Shown here in pieces: positions 1-12,640 of a DNA stretch of 64,000 nucleotides (positions are counted from its first letter, which is position 1; the number at the start of each line of letters is the position of its first letter). The notes beneath the pieces are model-generated. The model saw only the letters and a program-made list of their open reading frames with translations. It was not told the DNA's origin and did no database searches. Made by a program: the position numbers and the translations under genes. The stretch lies in assembly GCA_036250195.1 (NCBI GenBank), contig JAVHZZ010000003.1, positions 91,122,918 to 91,186,917 of the forward strand, given 5' to 3'. Source of the stretch: Mixophyes australis. Taxonomy: Eukaryota; Chordata; Amphibia; Anura; Limnodynastidae.

Positions 1-3000
1 ATCTAAATCTAAATCTATTTATCAAATGTGAGTACTATTATTTTAATGTTGGGGCTGGAGGGAGGCCTAATTATTAAATGTGAGTGCTTTTGATTTAATG
101 CCGCGGATGGTTGGAGTTTTCTAAATTTCATGTACCCATTTTCTTTTCCCAAATAGGGCCTCCAACATTCCAGGATCCAGACAAGCAGCAAATGATCTAA
201 AGAAACCAGCAGCCACAGGTGGTGAAAGTGACAAAAACAGGTAGGAGAGAGCAGGATAGTCTGCCAACTGACCTGGATCTGTTAGGACAGTCCCAAATTT
301 GGATGACTGTCTTGCTTAGTCAGGATTTGGTCTGACTGCAAGGACAGTTGGGACGTATGTCCCACTTCACACTGTACTGCTCTTGAAGGCAGAGCTCTGT
401 GCACCTCATAGTAGCACTCACAGTTTTGCCTGTGTATTTGTCTAAAATGTAACTAAAATTATAACCCCCTCACTTAACTGCCCCGGAGCCCCCAGAGCCT
501 TATTGCAGCTTTGGTGATACTTAAGGTTCTTGCATTGATTCCATTGCCTGCCTTCTACTTTGCACGGGTCCCATTCTCAGATCACTTTTTTGAACAAACG
601 GCCAGCCCCAATTGCACTGACAATGCCATTAATCCTTCCTCCTTTGCACTTACTATATCACCTACAAACCCATGGAATAGCTCTCCATTTCACTTATGCC
701 ATTGTTTGCCAACCCTCCCTGCACTGTTATTAATTCAATCCACCCCCAGTCACTAGGCAGATTTAAGGCTCATACACAATTGTTACAAAAGAAGTGTTTT
801 CTTGCAGATGCTTGAAGCATTTCACCTTTCAGTACATAGCCATTTATTATACGGATTATTTTTAATGTGTTTTTTGAAACACACAGTACACATTTTTATA
901 TATTAAAGAGATATTGACTGGTAGTTTGCATCTCATGACGTCAGGGAAAGATGCAACTGTGCGGTGAGGTGCTCATATGCTCCTCTGACAGACTGATCAA
1001 ATATGATTGTGCCATCATGTTTCGTAATAGTTAAACTTATTAAACAAAGTCAGATATGTTTCTATGAAGGGAATATTAGAAGGATGTGTTAGTAGGCAAC
1101 TAAACAATTTGGAGCACAGAGGCATAAACTAGTTGCAAATCAGGCAAAAGGTTTCATGTATTTTTATAGCACAGGGCTGGCATTTTTCCCCTGCATTGCT
1201 TTAGAAATGACCCACTGTGTATTAAGTCATCACATCTAGGTTTCATAAAAGTTACTACAACCAGATTCCAGTAGTTCTAAATCCCACTTACTTTTGTGTT
1301 GGCCCCACCTACAGTTGATTTGGTCCTGTCCACAGGAGGCCACTTTAAGAATTTTTTCCAGGGCCACTTTAAGTTCCCAAGCCGCCCCTGCTTAATGCTA
1401 ATGTTCAGAAAGGTGTAAACACTAATCATGCACTTCCAATATGTATGGGACTAAAGTGCTGGCATGATAACCAAGTACAACACATGCTTAAAGCCTTGAA
1501 GATAGAAATAAACTGCTTTTATTCCTCTTTTACCTCTCATTTCTGTGACATCATTAGTCAGAAACAGAGTATTTTCTTGCTGTGAATGTCCATTACTGAC
1601 AACTTCTGTGTACTTCCACATATATTTCAATTAACCCTATTTTACATGATGTCTAAGCTAAATGCAGCCTTACGTGTCACCTGCACGTACCTAAAGCAGC
1701 ATTATGAGTATGCATACTAACTGGAGTGACAATGTTTAAAATCTTTCATTTTTAATACATGATTGTATATTAAATCGGTAGACATACATGTAAGGACCAG
1801 CTAAGCCCTTTACTAGCATTACTAAAATAACAAGAGCTCTGCTTCCAATTTCATTTTCTCCAGCTTGTTATTATATTTGTAGTACACTATAACTTTACAG
1901 AGTACTATAAATTATATTAATTCCATTCTAGCATAGAAGCAAGTAACTGTTGTACTGGTTTAATTTAATAACACTGCTAATTAATTGACAGGTCATTTGT
2001 AGTAACACCAGTACATCCTTGTCAGCCTCTTAATAACAACATGTAATTAGCAAAACGTGAAGCCAAGAAAGCTTTTCATCTTGCGGTAAACAACCTTTAA
2101 AGCAGCTCAAGCTATTTTTAAGTGAAATATAGTTTATATACCGGATTGCTTTTCCTGCTTGCCCAGAGGACTCATCTATTTACTGTGCAGCAATAAATCC
2201 ATTCTAGAGCCCTTTGTTTCTTGACTCTGTTCTGTTCAAGAACCTTGTTCAACATGACAGACCCAGGCTTCACTGAACAGACACAATGCAAACACATGGA
2301 AACCTTACCATGGAGCCAGCCTCACAATACCAGCATCACACAAAAGGGAGCAGCACAGTCTTCTCTTTACTGATTGGCCAAATGAAACAGAAGATTAGCG
2401 AGCATTACTGCACACACATCTTCACATTTTATTTACACACTGTCTTGAGTGAGATTTTGCACCTGGCATTAATAGCAACTGCATATTTCTTCCCTAAAAT
2501 ATAAACAGTAGCCATATGTATACACAATGTTAAAGATTCTTAATAGGAAAATATAATGTTATATTAATGTTTATTTTGCCGCAAATCCTTTCTGTTAATG
2601 CTATGAATCATACTTCAGCACATCTTCCTGTGGACGGTTGCAGAAACTTGCTGTTTTGGTAGTATGCATTGAATATAATATATATATATATATTGTTTTA
2701 TTTTTTTTAGAAGATTGCAGTTTCCAAACCAAGCAAGAAAGACACACAAGAAAAAAATAATTTGTCAGGATTAAATTGTGTAAAATTGTCAACGGTGCTA
2801 ATCATTTACACCAGTAGGGTGTATTGTGGAACTACCATAAGGTATTACAGTATTTAACACATTTGGTTTGTGTGATCTGTGTATTTAATATGGCTGCCGT
2901 CTACATCTATAATGTTATAGCATTAATTGTGAGTATTGATTGCTAGGTACACATGCTGGTATGTTGGTCTATGTGATGATACCAGATTTAATGTAACCCT

Positions 3001-4738
3001 CTGTACCGCACAGCTGGAATACCTGGTATCTATCCAAGGTTCAAAATCACCAAGGCAAATATCCATAATAAAATAAATACGTTTATTTAAAAAAATTGTA
3101 CCACCAAACAGCAGCAAACAGATTTAAATAATAACCTGCAACAAATAACACTACAGTCTGGCACAGACAACATTAAGGGGATAATGAAAACACCTCACCA
3201 GTATCTTAGCCGCTTTCAGGGACTCTGGCTATGGCTATCCATTCAAGCTTCTTCCCGTCTCTTCTTTGAATCTACCAACAAGGCAGTGGTCCTGAGTCAC
3301 TGTCACTTCCCTTTTGGCGGACATTCAGCTCACCAAGAGAGGAAGATCAGGGCAAATGCAGTACTCCAGGGACCTATTGTCCCTTTCCTGTCCGGGCAAA
3401 GATCTGGATCTCAATGCTAGCCTAACTTCAGCTATCACTGGGTAGTGAATGCCCCCTTGCTGTTCTCTGGAGCTCTCTTTTAAAGCCATAAATTACTTTA
3501 TCAGGAGTTTCAGGACCTGCCTCATTGGTCCTTTTCTGTGTTTACCTTTTCACAGGTAAACATATAGAGAAAGGGATTGCAGATGAGTAACTGTTGATAT
3601 AATTACAGAGAGGTATTGTTCTGTGGCTATACAGAGTTTATTTAAACAGGAGAGATCGCAATCCAGCCCATTACATTTAAATACACAATGCAGTCTTCTG
3701 TAATTAAACATAGAGCTCTATCTGTGGACCTTTTCCCTATCTTAACACGAGACCCCCTGGTGTGATGTACATTCATACAGGACTGGCGGACAATAATCTT
3801 TTTGCCTACGCTGAAACAATGGACTAGTCTGCAAGATAAGAAAAACATGCTGGCAGACATTTTAGCTACTTACAAATAGCATATATACAAGTTTAAATAT
3901 GATTAACAAATATAGGGAACCAGAAGGCTAAAAAAAAGTGTATATTTTTATAGTCCACAGTTTGTGAGAAACGAGGTGCAGACTCGTTGAGGTGATATTA
4001 TTACCTTGTTTCACCACAGTCTATAAGTTTCACATAATTTTCCTGATATGTAAATAAATATAAAAGTTTTACACATTAGATACAAAGAGGTAAGAGGGCC
4101 TGTTCACACCACACGCTTACAGTCTATAGGGAAATAGAAGTTTCATATATGAGGTTAAGTACCACTTTTTACATATTGGTTCAGCCAGATAGCAATGTGA
4201 TCCAATCTGGGGTTAGAGATTTTATTTTACTATACAAAAAGTTTCAGTTAACTGTGTAAAGTGGTGGTTATCAAATGTCACATTCTACTGTATCACTCAC
4301 CGAAGAAGGCGGCCACTCTTCAAGAGTTCAAGAGTAAAAATGCAGACAGACTACACAGGACTTGACTCCTGGTTTTGTGGGTTTGGGAAAAGTGCTGCTG
4401 ACTAGTTAGCCATGGCGGCAGTTGTTTATTTATAATTCTGTTCTATGTCTACCCTCAGTTCAGCCTACCTCCCACTTCCTGTCTGTAGCCAATAGCCTGC
4501 ATTCTGTAATATATTAAATTGGCAGTCAATTGCACAAACTGCCACATTATTATGTTTTTCAGCCATGGTCTAGCAATTCTCTGTATTCCGATTCCTTGTC
4601 CATGATCACAACATTCCCTGATTACCCTCCCCACTCCCTTACCCTCATTTTGACTACAGACTTCTTCGACCTTTCGCTCTGGCTACTGACATTCTCAGTA
4701 ACATCTGTGACTTTACTCACTGTCCTCTACACTGCCCC
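1..4738. other. AT-rich intergenic stretch without recognisable genes
   Basis: Both strands have only short open frames (under about 95 codons) with no motif I recognise. A short TA-rich run lies near 2675-2695. The segment around 1290-1390 (GGCCACTTTAAG occurring twice) and that around 3060-3500 look like decayed dispersed repeats, but I could not assign them to a family. No splice-flanked exon, promoter or RNA gene could be supported. Confidence 0.6.
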
Positions 4739-5040
4739 TCACCATAGGAATCCCTCCTTCAGACCAGAGGAGATACTAGAGGATCCTGTGAAAGAAAGAT
4801 TATATGTATTGTAATTAAGATAAGATAGGAAACTTGTGATGGAGTCTATATCCCCTCTCCATATGAAAAATAGGTCATCTATACAGCATGCATAGAGGAC
4901 GAGGTTCGTCGCAAACTCGCCAATCCACACAGTCTTGCTCGAATCGACCCATGTAGAGATTGGCGAACCTCAGGGTGAACCAGGTCCCCATTGCTGTCCC
5001 GTGCCTCTGTAAATATATGGTGCGATCAATATAGTATATA
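4739..5040 (-). pseudogene. Penelope-like element reverse transcriptase fragment
   Basis: On the minus strand two adjoining frames read RHGTAMGTWFTLRFANLYMG and then CIDDLFFIWRGDIDSITSFL. In Penelope-like retroelements the RT core has a GTAMGT...ANL(Y/F)MG block followed by a catalytic (F/I)DD...FIW block and an N-N-L-FT block, and this order is kept here. The two parts are in different frames with a shift near 4900, so the gene is dead. The fragment begins abruptly at 5040, where a Tc1 terminal repeat starts, so the Tc1 appears to have landed in this RT. Only about 100 codons remain and no GIY-YIG endonuclease is seen. The family call rests on motif recall. Confidence 0.6.
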
Positions 5041-5822
5041 CAGTCATGGCCAAAAGTATTGAGAATGACACAAGTATTGGCTTTCACAAAGTTTGCTGCT
5101 TCAGTGTTTTTAGACCATTTTGTCAGATGTTGCTATGGTATACTGAAGTATAATTACAAGCATTTCATAAGTGTCAAAGGCTTTTATTGGCAATTACATT
5201 ACGTTTATGCAAAGAGTCAATATTTGCAGTGTTGACCCTTCTTTTTGAAGACCTCTGCAATTCACCCTGGCATGCTGTCAATCAACTTCTGGGCCACATA
5301 CTGACTGATGGCCGCCCATTCTTGCCTAATCGATGCTTGGAGTTTGTTAGAATTTGTGGGTTTTTGTTTGTCCATGCACCTCTTACAGATTGACTTCAAC
5401 TTCTCAATAGGATTAAGATCTGGGGAGTTTTCTGGCCATGGACCCAATATTTCGATGTTTTGATCCCTGAGCCACTAAGTTATCACTTTTGCCTTATGGC
5501 AAAGAGCTCCATCATGCTGTAAAAGGCATTGTCTGTCACCAAATTGTTCTTGGATGGTTGGGAGAAGTTGCTCTTGGAGGATGTTTTGGTACCATTTTTT
5601 ATTTATGGCTGTGTTCTTAGGCAATATTGTGAGTGAGCCCATTCCCTTGTCTGAGAAGCAATCCCACACATGAATGGTCTCAGGATGCTTTACTGTTAGC
5701 ATGACACAGGACTGATGGTAGCGCTCACCTTTCCTTCTCCAGACAAGCGCTTTTCCAGATGCCCCAAACAGTCAAAGGGGATTCATCAGAGAAAATGACT
5801 TTACCCAAGTCCTCAGCAGTCC
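5039..5822 (-). mobile_element. Tc1/mariner transposon, 5'-truncated
   Basis: A terminal sequence starting CAGTCATGGCCAAAAG at 5041 follows a TA dinucleotide, as expected for Tc1 insertion into TA. Inward of it lies a minus-strand transposase relic. The other end is missing: similarity to a Tc1 transposase stops near 5822 and no matching inverted terminal repeat is seen beyond. The element sits directly against the Penelope RT fragment and was probably inserted into it. Confidence 0.75.
5262..5802 (-). pseudogene. Tc1-type transposase, C-terminal half, disrupted
   Basis: Tc1 transposases cut and paste the element using a DDE/D catalytic triad. The minus strand shows all three motif regions: SDESP near 5790 (first Asp), LQHDGALCH near 5500 (second Asp) and NSPDLNPIE near 5420 (final acidic residue). 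The frame is broken by a stop (TAG) just after KVIT near 5475 and by at least one shift between the first and second motif. The N-terminal paired-type DNA-binding domain is absent because the element is truncated. It cannot encode an active enzyme. Confidence 0.75.
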
Positions 5823-5833
5823 TGCTACAATTC

Positions 5834-6145
5834 CCGATGCAAAGAGCCTGGGTAACTATTGCACGATATTCTCTGCTCTATATATCTATGCTGGCCATCC
5901 GTTTTCTGCATTTGTAGAGATATATGCTTTTATTGCTGGAACATTGTTTGCAATATAGCGCTGGCTAACTATATCTGGACAAGCCCCGATACAGAGAGTC
6001 TGAGAAATTACTGCATGATATTCCCTGTTTCATAACCTTAGTTGGCCATTAGTATCTGCCTATGTAAAATAAGTTATATACCTCATTTTGCTGGAACACT
6101 CACTGCATGAGCTGGAGACTTCATTTGCTACACCTGGATGGTGTG
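5834..6145 (+). repeat. two degenerate tandem copies of a ~155-bp unit
   Basis: Copy one (about 5834-5985) and copy two (about 5986-6145) share the order CCCGAT-CA-AGAG, TAACTATTGCA / AAATTACTGCA, GATATTC, TGGCCAT and GCTGGAACA. They are clearly related but diverged, so this is an old duplication. No coding potential is seen. It may be part of the untranslated region of the neighbouring Penelope-like element, but that is a guess. Confidence 0.5.
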
Positions 6146-7076
6146 TTTACATATTCCTATATCAATATTCGGACATAATATTATATCTGTGGTCATATCT
6201 AGAAACTTTAACATAACATATATCTATCAGTGTTATTATTTTTTCTGTCACACCTATAGAATTAATTTTTTATTTTAATTTATTATGTTGTATATTATTC
6301 ATAACGATTAGAAAGTGTACATGTGATCATATATATTTTATATATCATTTTTTCATTTTTTTAGGTATATTAAATTTACATCTTTATTGAAACTTGTGTA
6401 TTGATATATAAATGAAGGTTTTTAAGTGCAGTCTCGTTTATCTATTGTTATCTTTACTTATTCATTTAGACCTTTTATGGCACACCAGCTTCTTACTTCG
6501 CTTGTCTCCTATATAACTACACAGAACCAGCACTTACTTAAGTTTCTACAATTTCCAGTTAAGTTCTGGGGGTATCCAAGTACAGGTGAGAACATAGTGC
6601 ACTAAGGAAATGGCTGCTGCTAAAGGTGAATACCTCATCAAGACTGTTCTAGGGACTCATTAATTCTCTGGCATCTGTCATTACAAATCACTTTGTATAT
6701 TAATAGAAGTATTTTATATTTGACTCAAAATATAGGCAGCCAATGTACAGACTGACTGAGCAGAGCAGCAGTAGCAGAACGTTTGAATTGAAAAGTAGTC
6801 TAGCCTCTGCATTCAATATAGTTTGTAGGGTTGAAAGTCTAGTTAGTGGAAGGTAGTGCTTGTATGACGAGAGTGGGAATATTAAATTTCGAAGAGAATT
6901 CTAGGAGAATTAGAAGCAAGTAATTGCCTTTAGATTTAGCAGTGATCAAATCATTGGCCACCTTAATCAGTGCACTTTCTGTGGAGTGTTGGGATCAAAT
7001 CCTTGACTGAAGAGGGTCCTATAAGTTGTTTGAGGAAAGAAAGCAAGTGAGGTGAGTGTATGCAAGACTTTCAAGA
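6146..7076. other. AT-rich stretch, probable decayed repeat
   Basis: No gene is seen. The part from about 6640 to 7070 resembles untranslated sequence of old LINE-type repeats common in amphibians (a block starting at GGCAGCCAATGTACAGACTG), and the 28-bp minisatellite grows out of it. Family unresolved. Confidence 0.4.
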
Positions 7077-7971
7077 TGCTTGGAGGGGCATGGGAGTTGA
7101 GAGAAGCTTTGAGGGTCATGGGAGTTGAGAGAAGCTTGGAGGGGCATGGGAGTTGAGAGAAGCTTTGAGGGGCATGTGAGTTGAGAGAAGCTTGTAGGGG
7201 CATGGGAGTTGAGAGAAGCTTGGAGGGGCATGGGAGTTGAGAAAAGTTTGGAGGGGCATGGGAGTTGAGAGAAGCTTGGAGGGGCATGGGAGTTGAGAGA
7301 AGCTTGGATGGTCATGGGAGTTGAAAGAAGCTTGGAGGGTCATGGGAGTTGAGAGAAGCTTGGAGGGGCATGGGAGTTGAGAGAAGCTTGGAGGGGCATG
7401 GTAGTTGAGAGAAGCTTGGAGGGGCATAGGAGTTGAGAGAAGCTTGGAGGGGCATGGGATTTGAGAGAAGCTTGGAGGGGCATGGGAGTTGAGAGAAGCT
7501 TGGAGGGGCATGGGAGTTGTGAGAAGCTTAGAGGGGAATGGGAGTTGAGAGAAGCTTGGAGGGGCATGGGATTTGAGAGAAGCTTGGAGGGGCATAGGAG
7601 TTGAGAGAAGCTTGGAGGGGCATGGGAGTTGAGAAAAGCTTGAAGGGGCATGGGAGTTGAGAGAAGCTTGGAGGGTCATGGGAGTTGAGATAAGCTTGTA
7701 GGGGCATGGCAGTTGAGAGAAGCTTGGAGGGCATGGGAGTTGAGAGAAGCTTGGAGGGTCATGGGAGTTGAGAGAAGCTTGGAGGGTCATGGGAGTTGAG
7801 AGAAGCTTGGAGGGGCATGGGAGTTGAGAGAATCTTGGAGGGGCATGGGAGTTGAGAGAAGCTTGGAGGGGCATGGGAGTTGAGAGAAGCTTGGAGGGGC
7901 ATAGGAGTTGAGAGAAGCTTGATGGGGCATGGGAGTTGAGAGAAGCTTGGAGGGGCATGGGAGTTGAGAGA
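7077..7971 (+). repeat. 28-bp minisatellite, 32 tandem copies
   Basis: The unit starts AGCTTGGAGGGGCATGGGAG and ends TTGAGAGA. Counting the conserved C of GGCATGGG from 7089 to 7956 gives 31 intervals: thirty of 28 bp and one of 27 bp (near 7730), so 32 copies. Copies differ by a few substitutions (GGTCATGG, GGCATAGG, TTGTAGG). Most units contain a HindIII site across the junction. Because 28 is not a multiple of 3 and the unit has no stop on the minus strand, all three minus frames stay open for long stretches and give repeating peptide frames. These are not genes. Confidence 0.95.
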
Positions 7972-8764
7972 TGGGACAGTAATCTGCAAGAGAGTTTGGG
8001 TCAGATTTAGTTTTTATTTTCAGAATAAGAGTAATCACTGTGTGCTTAAATAATGAAGGAAAGATACCAGATAGGAGAGAGATAACACATTTAGTTAAGG
8101 CCAGTATGAACATAGAAAACAGCACTTCAACAGCATGTAAAGAAACTTTTTTGGTGGTAAGTGTTATTATTCAATATGTCCTGTAAATGCTGTTGTACCA
8201 CATGTACAGTAAATTCACTGTGGGGGTTTTGTTTTTGGCCTTATGATGTGTTTTTACTACTTTTTCTTAATATTTGTATTAAGATTGGGAAGCTTTTAAC
8301 AACATTCAACATCATAGTTTGATTGTTTACCTATGAAGGGAAAGGGAAAAAAGTAATGTAACAGAAATTTCCTTACAGTTTTAGCTAGCAGTACACAGAT
8401 TTAACACTTCCAGGCGTAATATTTAAAGACAAAATTTTAACTTATTACATAATATGAATATATAAATTAGGCGTTGGTTTGGTATGTATCAGAATCTTTT
8501 GTAAAATAATTTAGTGCATCCCTATTTTAGTGACATTTACACTCCACACAGTTTACATCGCACACCACATCAGTGTGTACTGTTTTGGTTATGTTCTGCA
8601 TATGTGCATTAATACGAGTATGTTTTCAAACAATATCAATGGTATCCCTTACATTATAGCACCATCCAGTTAGTCCTCACCCATAATCACATTTTTTTCT
8701 GCTTTTTGTGCTGCACAGTAACTTTACTGCCTTTCCCTCAGCAAACTAAATAATTGTTAAAAAA
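7972..8764. other. non-genic stretch between two tandem arrays
   Basis: AT-rich sequence with no long frame, no terminal repeats and no recognised element. The first about 170 bp may continue the repeat that flanks the minisatellite on its left. Confidence 0.5.
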
Positions 8765-9572
8765 ATAGATAATAAATAATGTTGCCCCTTTGCAGTAGTT
8801 TATAAATAATGGTGCGCCTTTCTAGTAGATAATAAATAATGTTGCCCCTTTGCAGTAGTTTATAAATAATGGTGCGTCTTTCTAGTAGATAATAAATATT
8901 GGTGCCCCTTTGCAGTAGTTTATAAATAATGGTGCGCCTTTCTAGTAGATAATAAATAATGGTGCCCCTTTGCAGTATATTATAAATAATGGTGCCCCTT
9001 TGCAGTAGATTATAAATAATGGTGCGCCTTTCTAGTAGATAATAAATAATGGTGCCCCTTTGCAGTAGATTATAAATAATGGTGCGCCTTTCTAGTAGAT
9101 AATAAATAATGGTGCGCCTTTCTAGTAGATAATAAATAATGGTGCACCTTTCTAGTAGATAATAAATAATGGTGCCCCTTTGCAGTAGTTTATAAATAAT
9201 GGTGCACCTTTCTAGTAGATAATAAATAATGGTGCCCCTTTGCAGTAGTTTATAAATAATGGTGCACCTTTCTAGTAGATAATAAATATTGGTGCGCCTT
9301 TCTAGTAGATAATAAATAATGGTGCCCCTTTGCAGTATATTATAAATAATGGTGCGCCTTTCTAGTAGATAATAAATAATGGTGCCCCTTTGCAGTAGAT
9401 TATAAATAATGGTGCGCCTTTCTAGTAGATAATAAATAATGGTGCCCCTTTGCAGTATATTATAAATAATGGTGCGCCTTTCTAGTAGATAATAAATAAT
9501 GGTGCCCCTTTGCAGTAGATTATAAATAATGGTGCGCCTTTCTAGTAGATAATAAATAATGGTGCCCCTTTG
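8765..9572 (+). repeat. 30-bp satellite with 60-bp higher-order unit, ~27 copies
   Basis: Two 30-bp monomer types alternate: one carries GCCCCTTTGCAGTAG and the other GCGCCTTTCTAGTAG, both followed by an AT-rich TA(A/T)ATAAATAATGGT block. They mostly form a 60-bp dimer, with some same-type neighbours around 9090-9180. Phase is kept over the whole array without an obvious indel. The boundaries are sharp: AAAAATAGAT at the left and GGTAGTATATAAG at the right. No coding frame. Confidence 0.93.
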
Positions 9573-12060
9573 GTAGTATATAAGATATAAATGATTTTAA
9601 CAATTTTTCTTTTCTTTTTTTTTTAATAATGCTCCATTAGTGCAGTGTAAGATACTTACCTACTATCATCTTATTTTCTTGATAAGACGTAACCCATAGG
9701 AGAAAAAACAGACAAAGTGAACTACTCCAGAGGATCTCCCGTCACTTAATGTTAATGTCCGGAAAGCCATTGAGAAACTGTTACTGATGGGCTACAAGTA
9801 TGTGGGCTTTCTGTACATTAACTAATTTTAAGATGTAAGCCCCAAGGGGGCTTATCAACTGCCAATGGTGCACTATTATTTATTATCTACTGCCAAGGGG
9901 GCACAGTCTTTTAATATATATTACAAAAAGGGCACAATATTTTTTCTATTTCCGGATGTTCCACCGGCCAGGGGTATCAGGAGGGGTACAATGCTACTTA
10001 GCATTGGGCCAGGCATCCCTAGGTGCGGGGTCCTGAATAGAGGACCAGACCCGATGCTGAATAGTATGGCCTGCTAAAGTCATGGGGGGAGTGTGTTTTT
10101 GATACATCTTATTTATTTTTACTATTGAGAGGCACTACAGCTCAAACCGCCTACATACAACCACATCTTTTTTCCGGCGGTTTGACAAAGCACACATTGA
10201 TAAATGTAGCGCTTTGTATTTTTTGCATGGAAAACATTGTGACGATCAAAATCAACAGCACTTTGCAAAATAGCCCTTTTCTGGCAGTTTTGGGTTTGGT
10301 ACATCTGGTGGTTTAAAAGCCGCCAAACATTTTCAGAAGAAGCAGCAGTTTACTTATATCGGTCTTTAGCAAATTTTCCCCAGGTCTTTGTATGTGACAA
10401 TAGACAATAAAATTTGAACAATATTAAATCACATTTAACAATTTAAAGAGAATTTCTTTGTAATGCATCTAATATTCATTACAGTCTGGCACAATTGTAA
10501 TCATTGTTTACGTTAGTTATGAGAAACACATAAAGGTGAATTGCATTTGTTTAAGGCGTGTACTTCATTTATCAAAGTCTGTGGAAATTGTGTTAAATTA
10601 CTTTGCTGCTCTGCTGGATTTAATATTTTCATGGTAAATTAGAGCAACAACAAGTTCACCAATAGCATTTTTAACAACAGAATAATGAGACATTGACAAA
10701 GTCCACAAGGTTCTTCCACTGAATGAGTGGAAAATAATGGAAATAGAAAGGTGAGCTTCATTTGCTCTGAAATTCTAGCATTTTGCCAACCTTTGAAAAG
10801 GTGTTTTTCTGACCCAATTATAAAACTGTACTGGTAGATTTTTTTTTACTGATACAAACCAACCTGTGTTCAGCACCTAAAACTGTAGCAGCATTTATAG
10901 TAAATTAGATATTAGAGATTGTTAATAGGAGACTAACATATACTATCTCAAAATCACAGCTAAGCTGTTTATGTGTCTATTATGGTAGTGTCAGGAGTGT
11001 GTCTAAATTTTACGGACCTTTATTTTTTCTTACTGACAGGTGAAATTTAAACTTAAATTTTACTGACTTAAATAATTTCTTGATATTTAGAACTTTGGAC
11101 TATACACAGTTTTTGCTGTATGTGTGAAAATGAGCAGCATGAAACTTCATTACATTTTTACATGTTACATAACTTTATTTTTATTTTTAGAATAGCTTAT
11201 TACTAACTTACTTTACTGAAATAGAGTTTTAGAAGCTTCATATCTTCCAATATTTTTGACACTGGTGGGTCAGTACAGACTTTTACTGCCAAAAAGGTGT
11301 GTAGCCTATCAGAATTGGATCATAGTTTAAGCAAATTGAGTGTGTGGTTAGCAGTCATGAACATGGCTTGGCCACATCATGTCCCAATTTTTTCTATTTA
11401 AATATTGGGAGAGATGCAACGTTCTTATATTTACAACACAGTTCATGATTGACTTTACTACTGTAAACAATATATTAAAAGCCTTTGTTAATAAAATTGT
11501 ATACACATACACTTGGTTCATAACAAAAAGCATTTTCCAACATGGCCACAGAATGAAAGAATGAATCCTCACCCTAGGAATTGTAAATGACTCATTTGTC
11601 CTTGAGGCTAATTGTGGAAACGTCGTATTAACAGACATGAAAATGTCATGATCTAGCTTGCAGGCAACAGTTTCTAGCTCATTAGATCATCTTAGTGCAA
11701 GATATAGCCTGATGATCTCTGTGGTGTTGGACTTGGAGAGTACTCTGACCCGGTGGTGACTCTAAAAGCCTTACACTGTAAATAATGTAATAAAAGTATT
11801 AACTAAAGAAGTGTTCTCATACTAACAGATAATAGCACTTAAACTTTCTCTGTGCACACCCACTAACTGTGAACACCTCCCTAATGTGGATTCTTGACAC
11901 ATTTGAAATGTTCGGCCCACATGTTTCCACATTTGTAAATGATTATTCATGTGTGTGCAAGTCCAGTATGTTTTTGCAAAAGCATCTAGGGCTCACTTTA
12001 TGATATCTCTTCCTCCATTCATTATAGCAAAGGTCAGAATACCTAGGTTCTAGACAACAC
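9573..12060. other. non-genic stretch
   Basis: No supported gene. Two short blocks near 9850-9930 share CCAAGGGGGC and may be a decayed tandem pair. Around 10120-10320 both strands have overlapping 60-codon frames in a GC-richer patch with GGCGGTTTG and GCCGCCAAAC motifs, probably an old MITE. The rest is featureless AT-rich DNA. Confidence 0.5.
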
Positions 12061-12063
12061 GCT

Positions 12064-12100
12064 CACTGGATTGGTAGAAAATTCTACCAATCGAAATGCG
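12064..12100 (+). ncRNA. possible decayed hammerhead-like stem-loop
   Basis: A 10-bp perfect stem (ATTGGTAGAA / TTCTACCAAT, 12070-12091) is followed at once by CGAAAT. In hammerhead ribozymes, stem II is followed by GAAA and preceded by CTGATGA. Here the preceding bases are CACTGG, so the first core box is not intact. The pattern recalls the terminal repeats of Penelope-like elements, many of which encode hammerheads. A chance palindrome is equally possible. Confidence 0.2.
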
Positions 12101-12640
12101 TAGGCTGGGGGTGGATGTCTTTGCAGGATAACTCTTCTCCGATTATATGTGTCTTGTATTGCTGGTGATTCAAGTACATTTTTATGTGAATGTCAACCAC
12201 CAGTTCGGGTTTCTGTTTTCCTTCTATGTTACATTGTGAAACAAAAAAAAGAAAAGATCCTTCCATCTTAATTAAGAGGACTACCATAAAGACTTTGAAT
12301 ACTCATTGTTGGAATGGAGAAACACCGAACGTGGGAGTCCCCCACAAAAGAGGTTTTCTTCTTCTCGTTTGTTATCTTTTTATATGGCTGACTAATGAAA
12401 TAACTTTATGAATGAAAAACTGTTATTGATTGGAGATTGAATTATATAAGTCACTAGCGCCATACCTATGTTTTATATTTATACATCTTGTGTGTGATCT
12501 TATCCTCATTCCGTTTATTGTTTTGTTCTTTACTACTGTTGACAGTTGTAGCACCTCTCCATCACCTATAAATGATTTATTAGAGAAAAACAAAAACCCT
12601 AGGCATATGCTAGGTTGCTTAGCAGAAACACTGAGATACT
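12101..12640. other. non-genic stretch, possibly Penelope-like terminal sequence
   Basis: Short frames on both strands show no motif. The sequence follows the stem-loop at 12064-12100 and may be untranslated sequence of the same degenerate retroelement. Confidence 0.3.

Noticed and set aside
4530..4814. 94-codon plus-strand frame
   Set aside because: Overlaps the antisense of the Penelope RT fragment and shows no motif or exon signals.
7116..7958. 280-codon open frame on the minus strand
   Set aside because: It is wholly the 28-bp minisatellite read in a frame without stops; the other two frames are open as well. No start context, domain or non-repeat coding part.
8765..9572. Regular array resembling a CRISPR
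   Set aside because: Units are head-to-tail without unique spacers, and the context is eukaryotic. It is a satellite.
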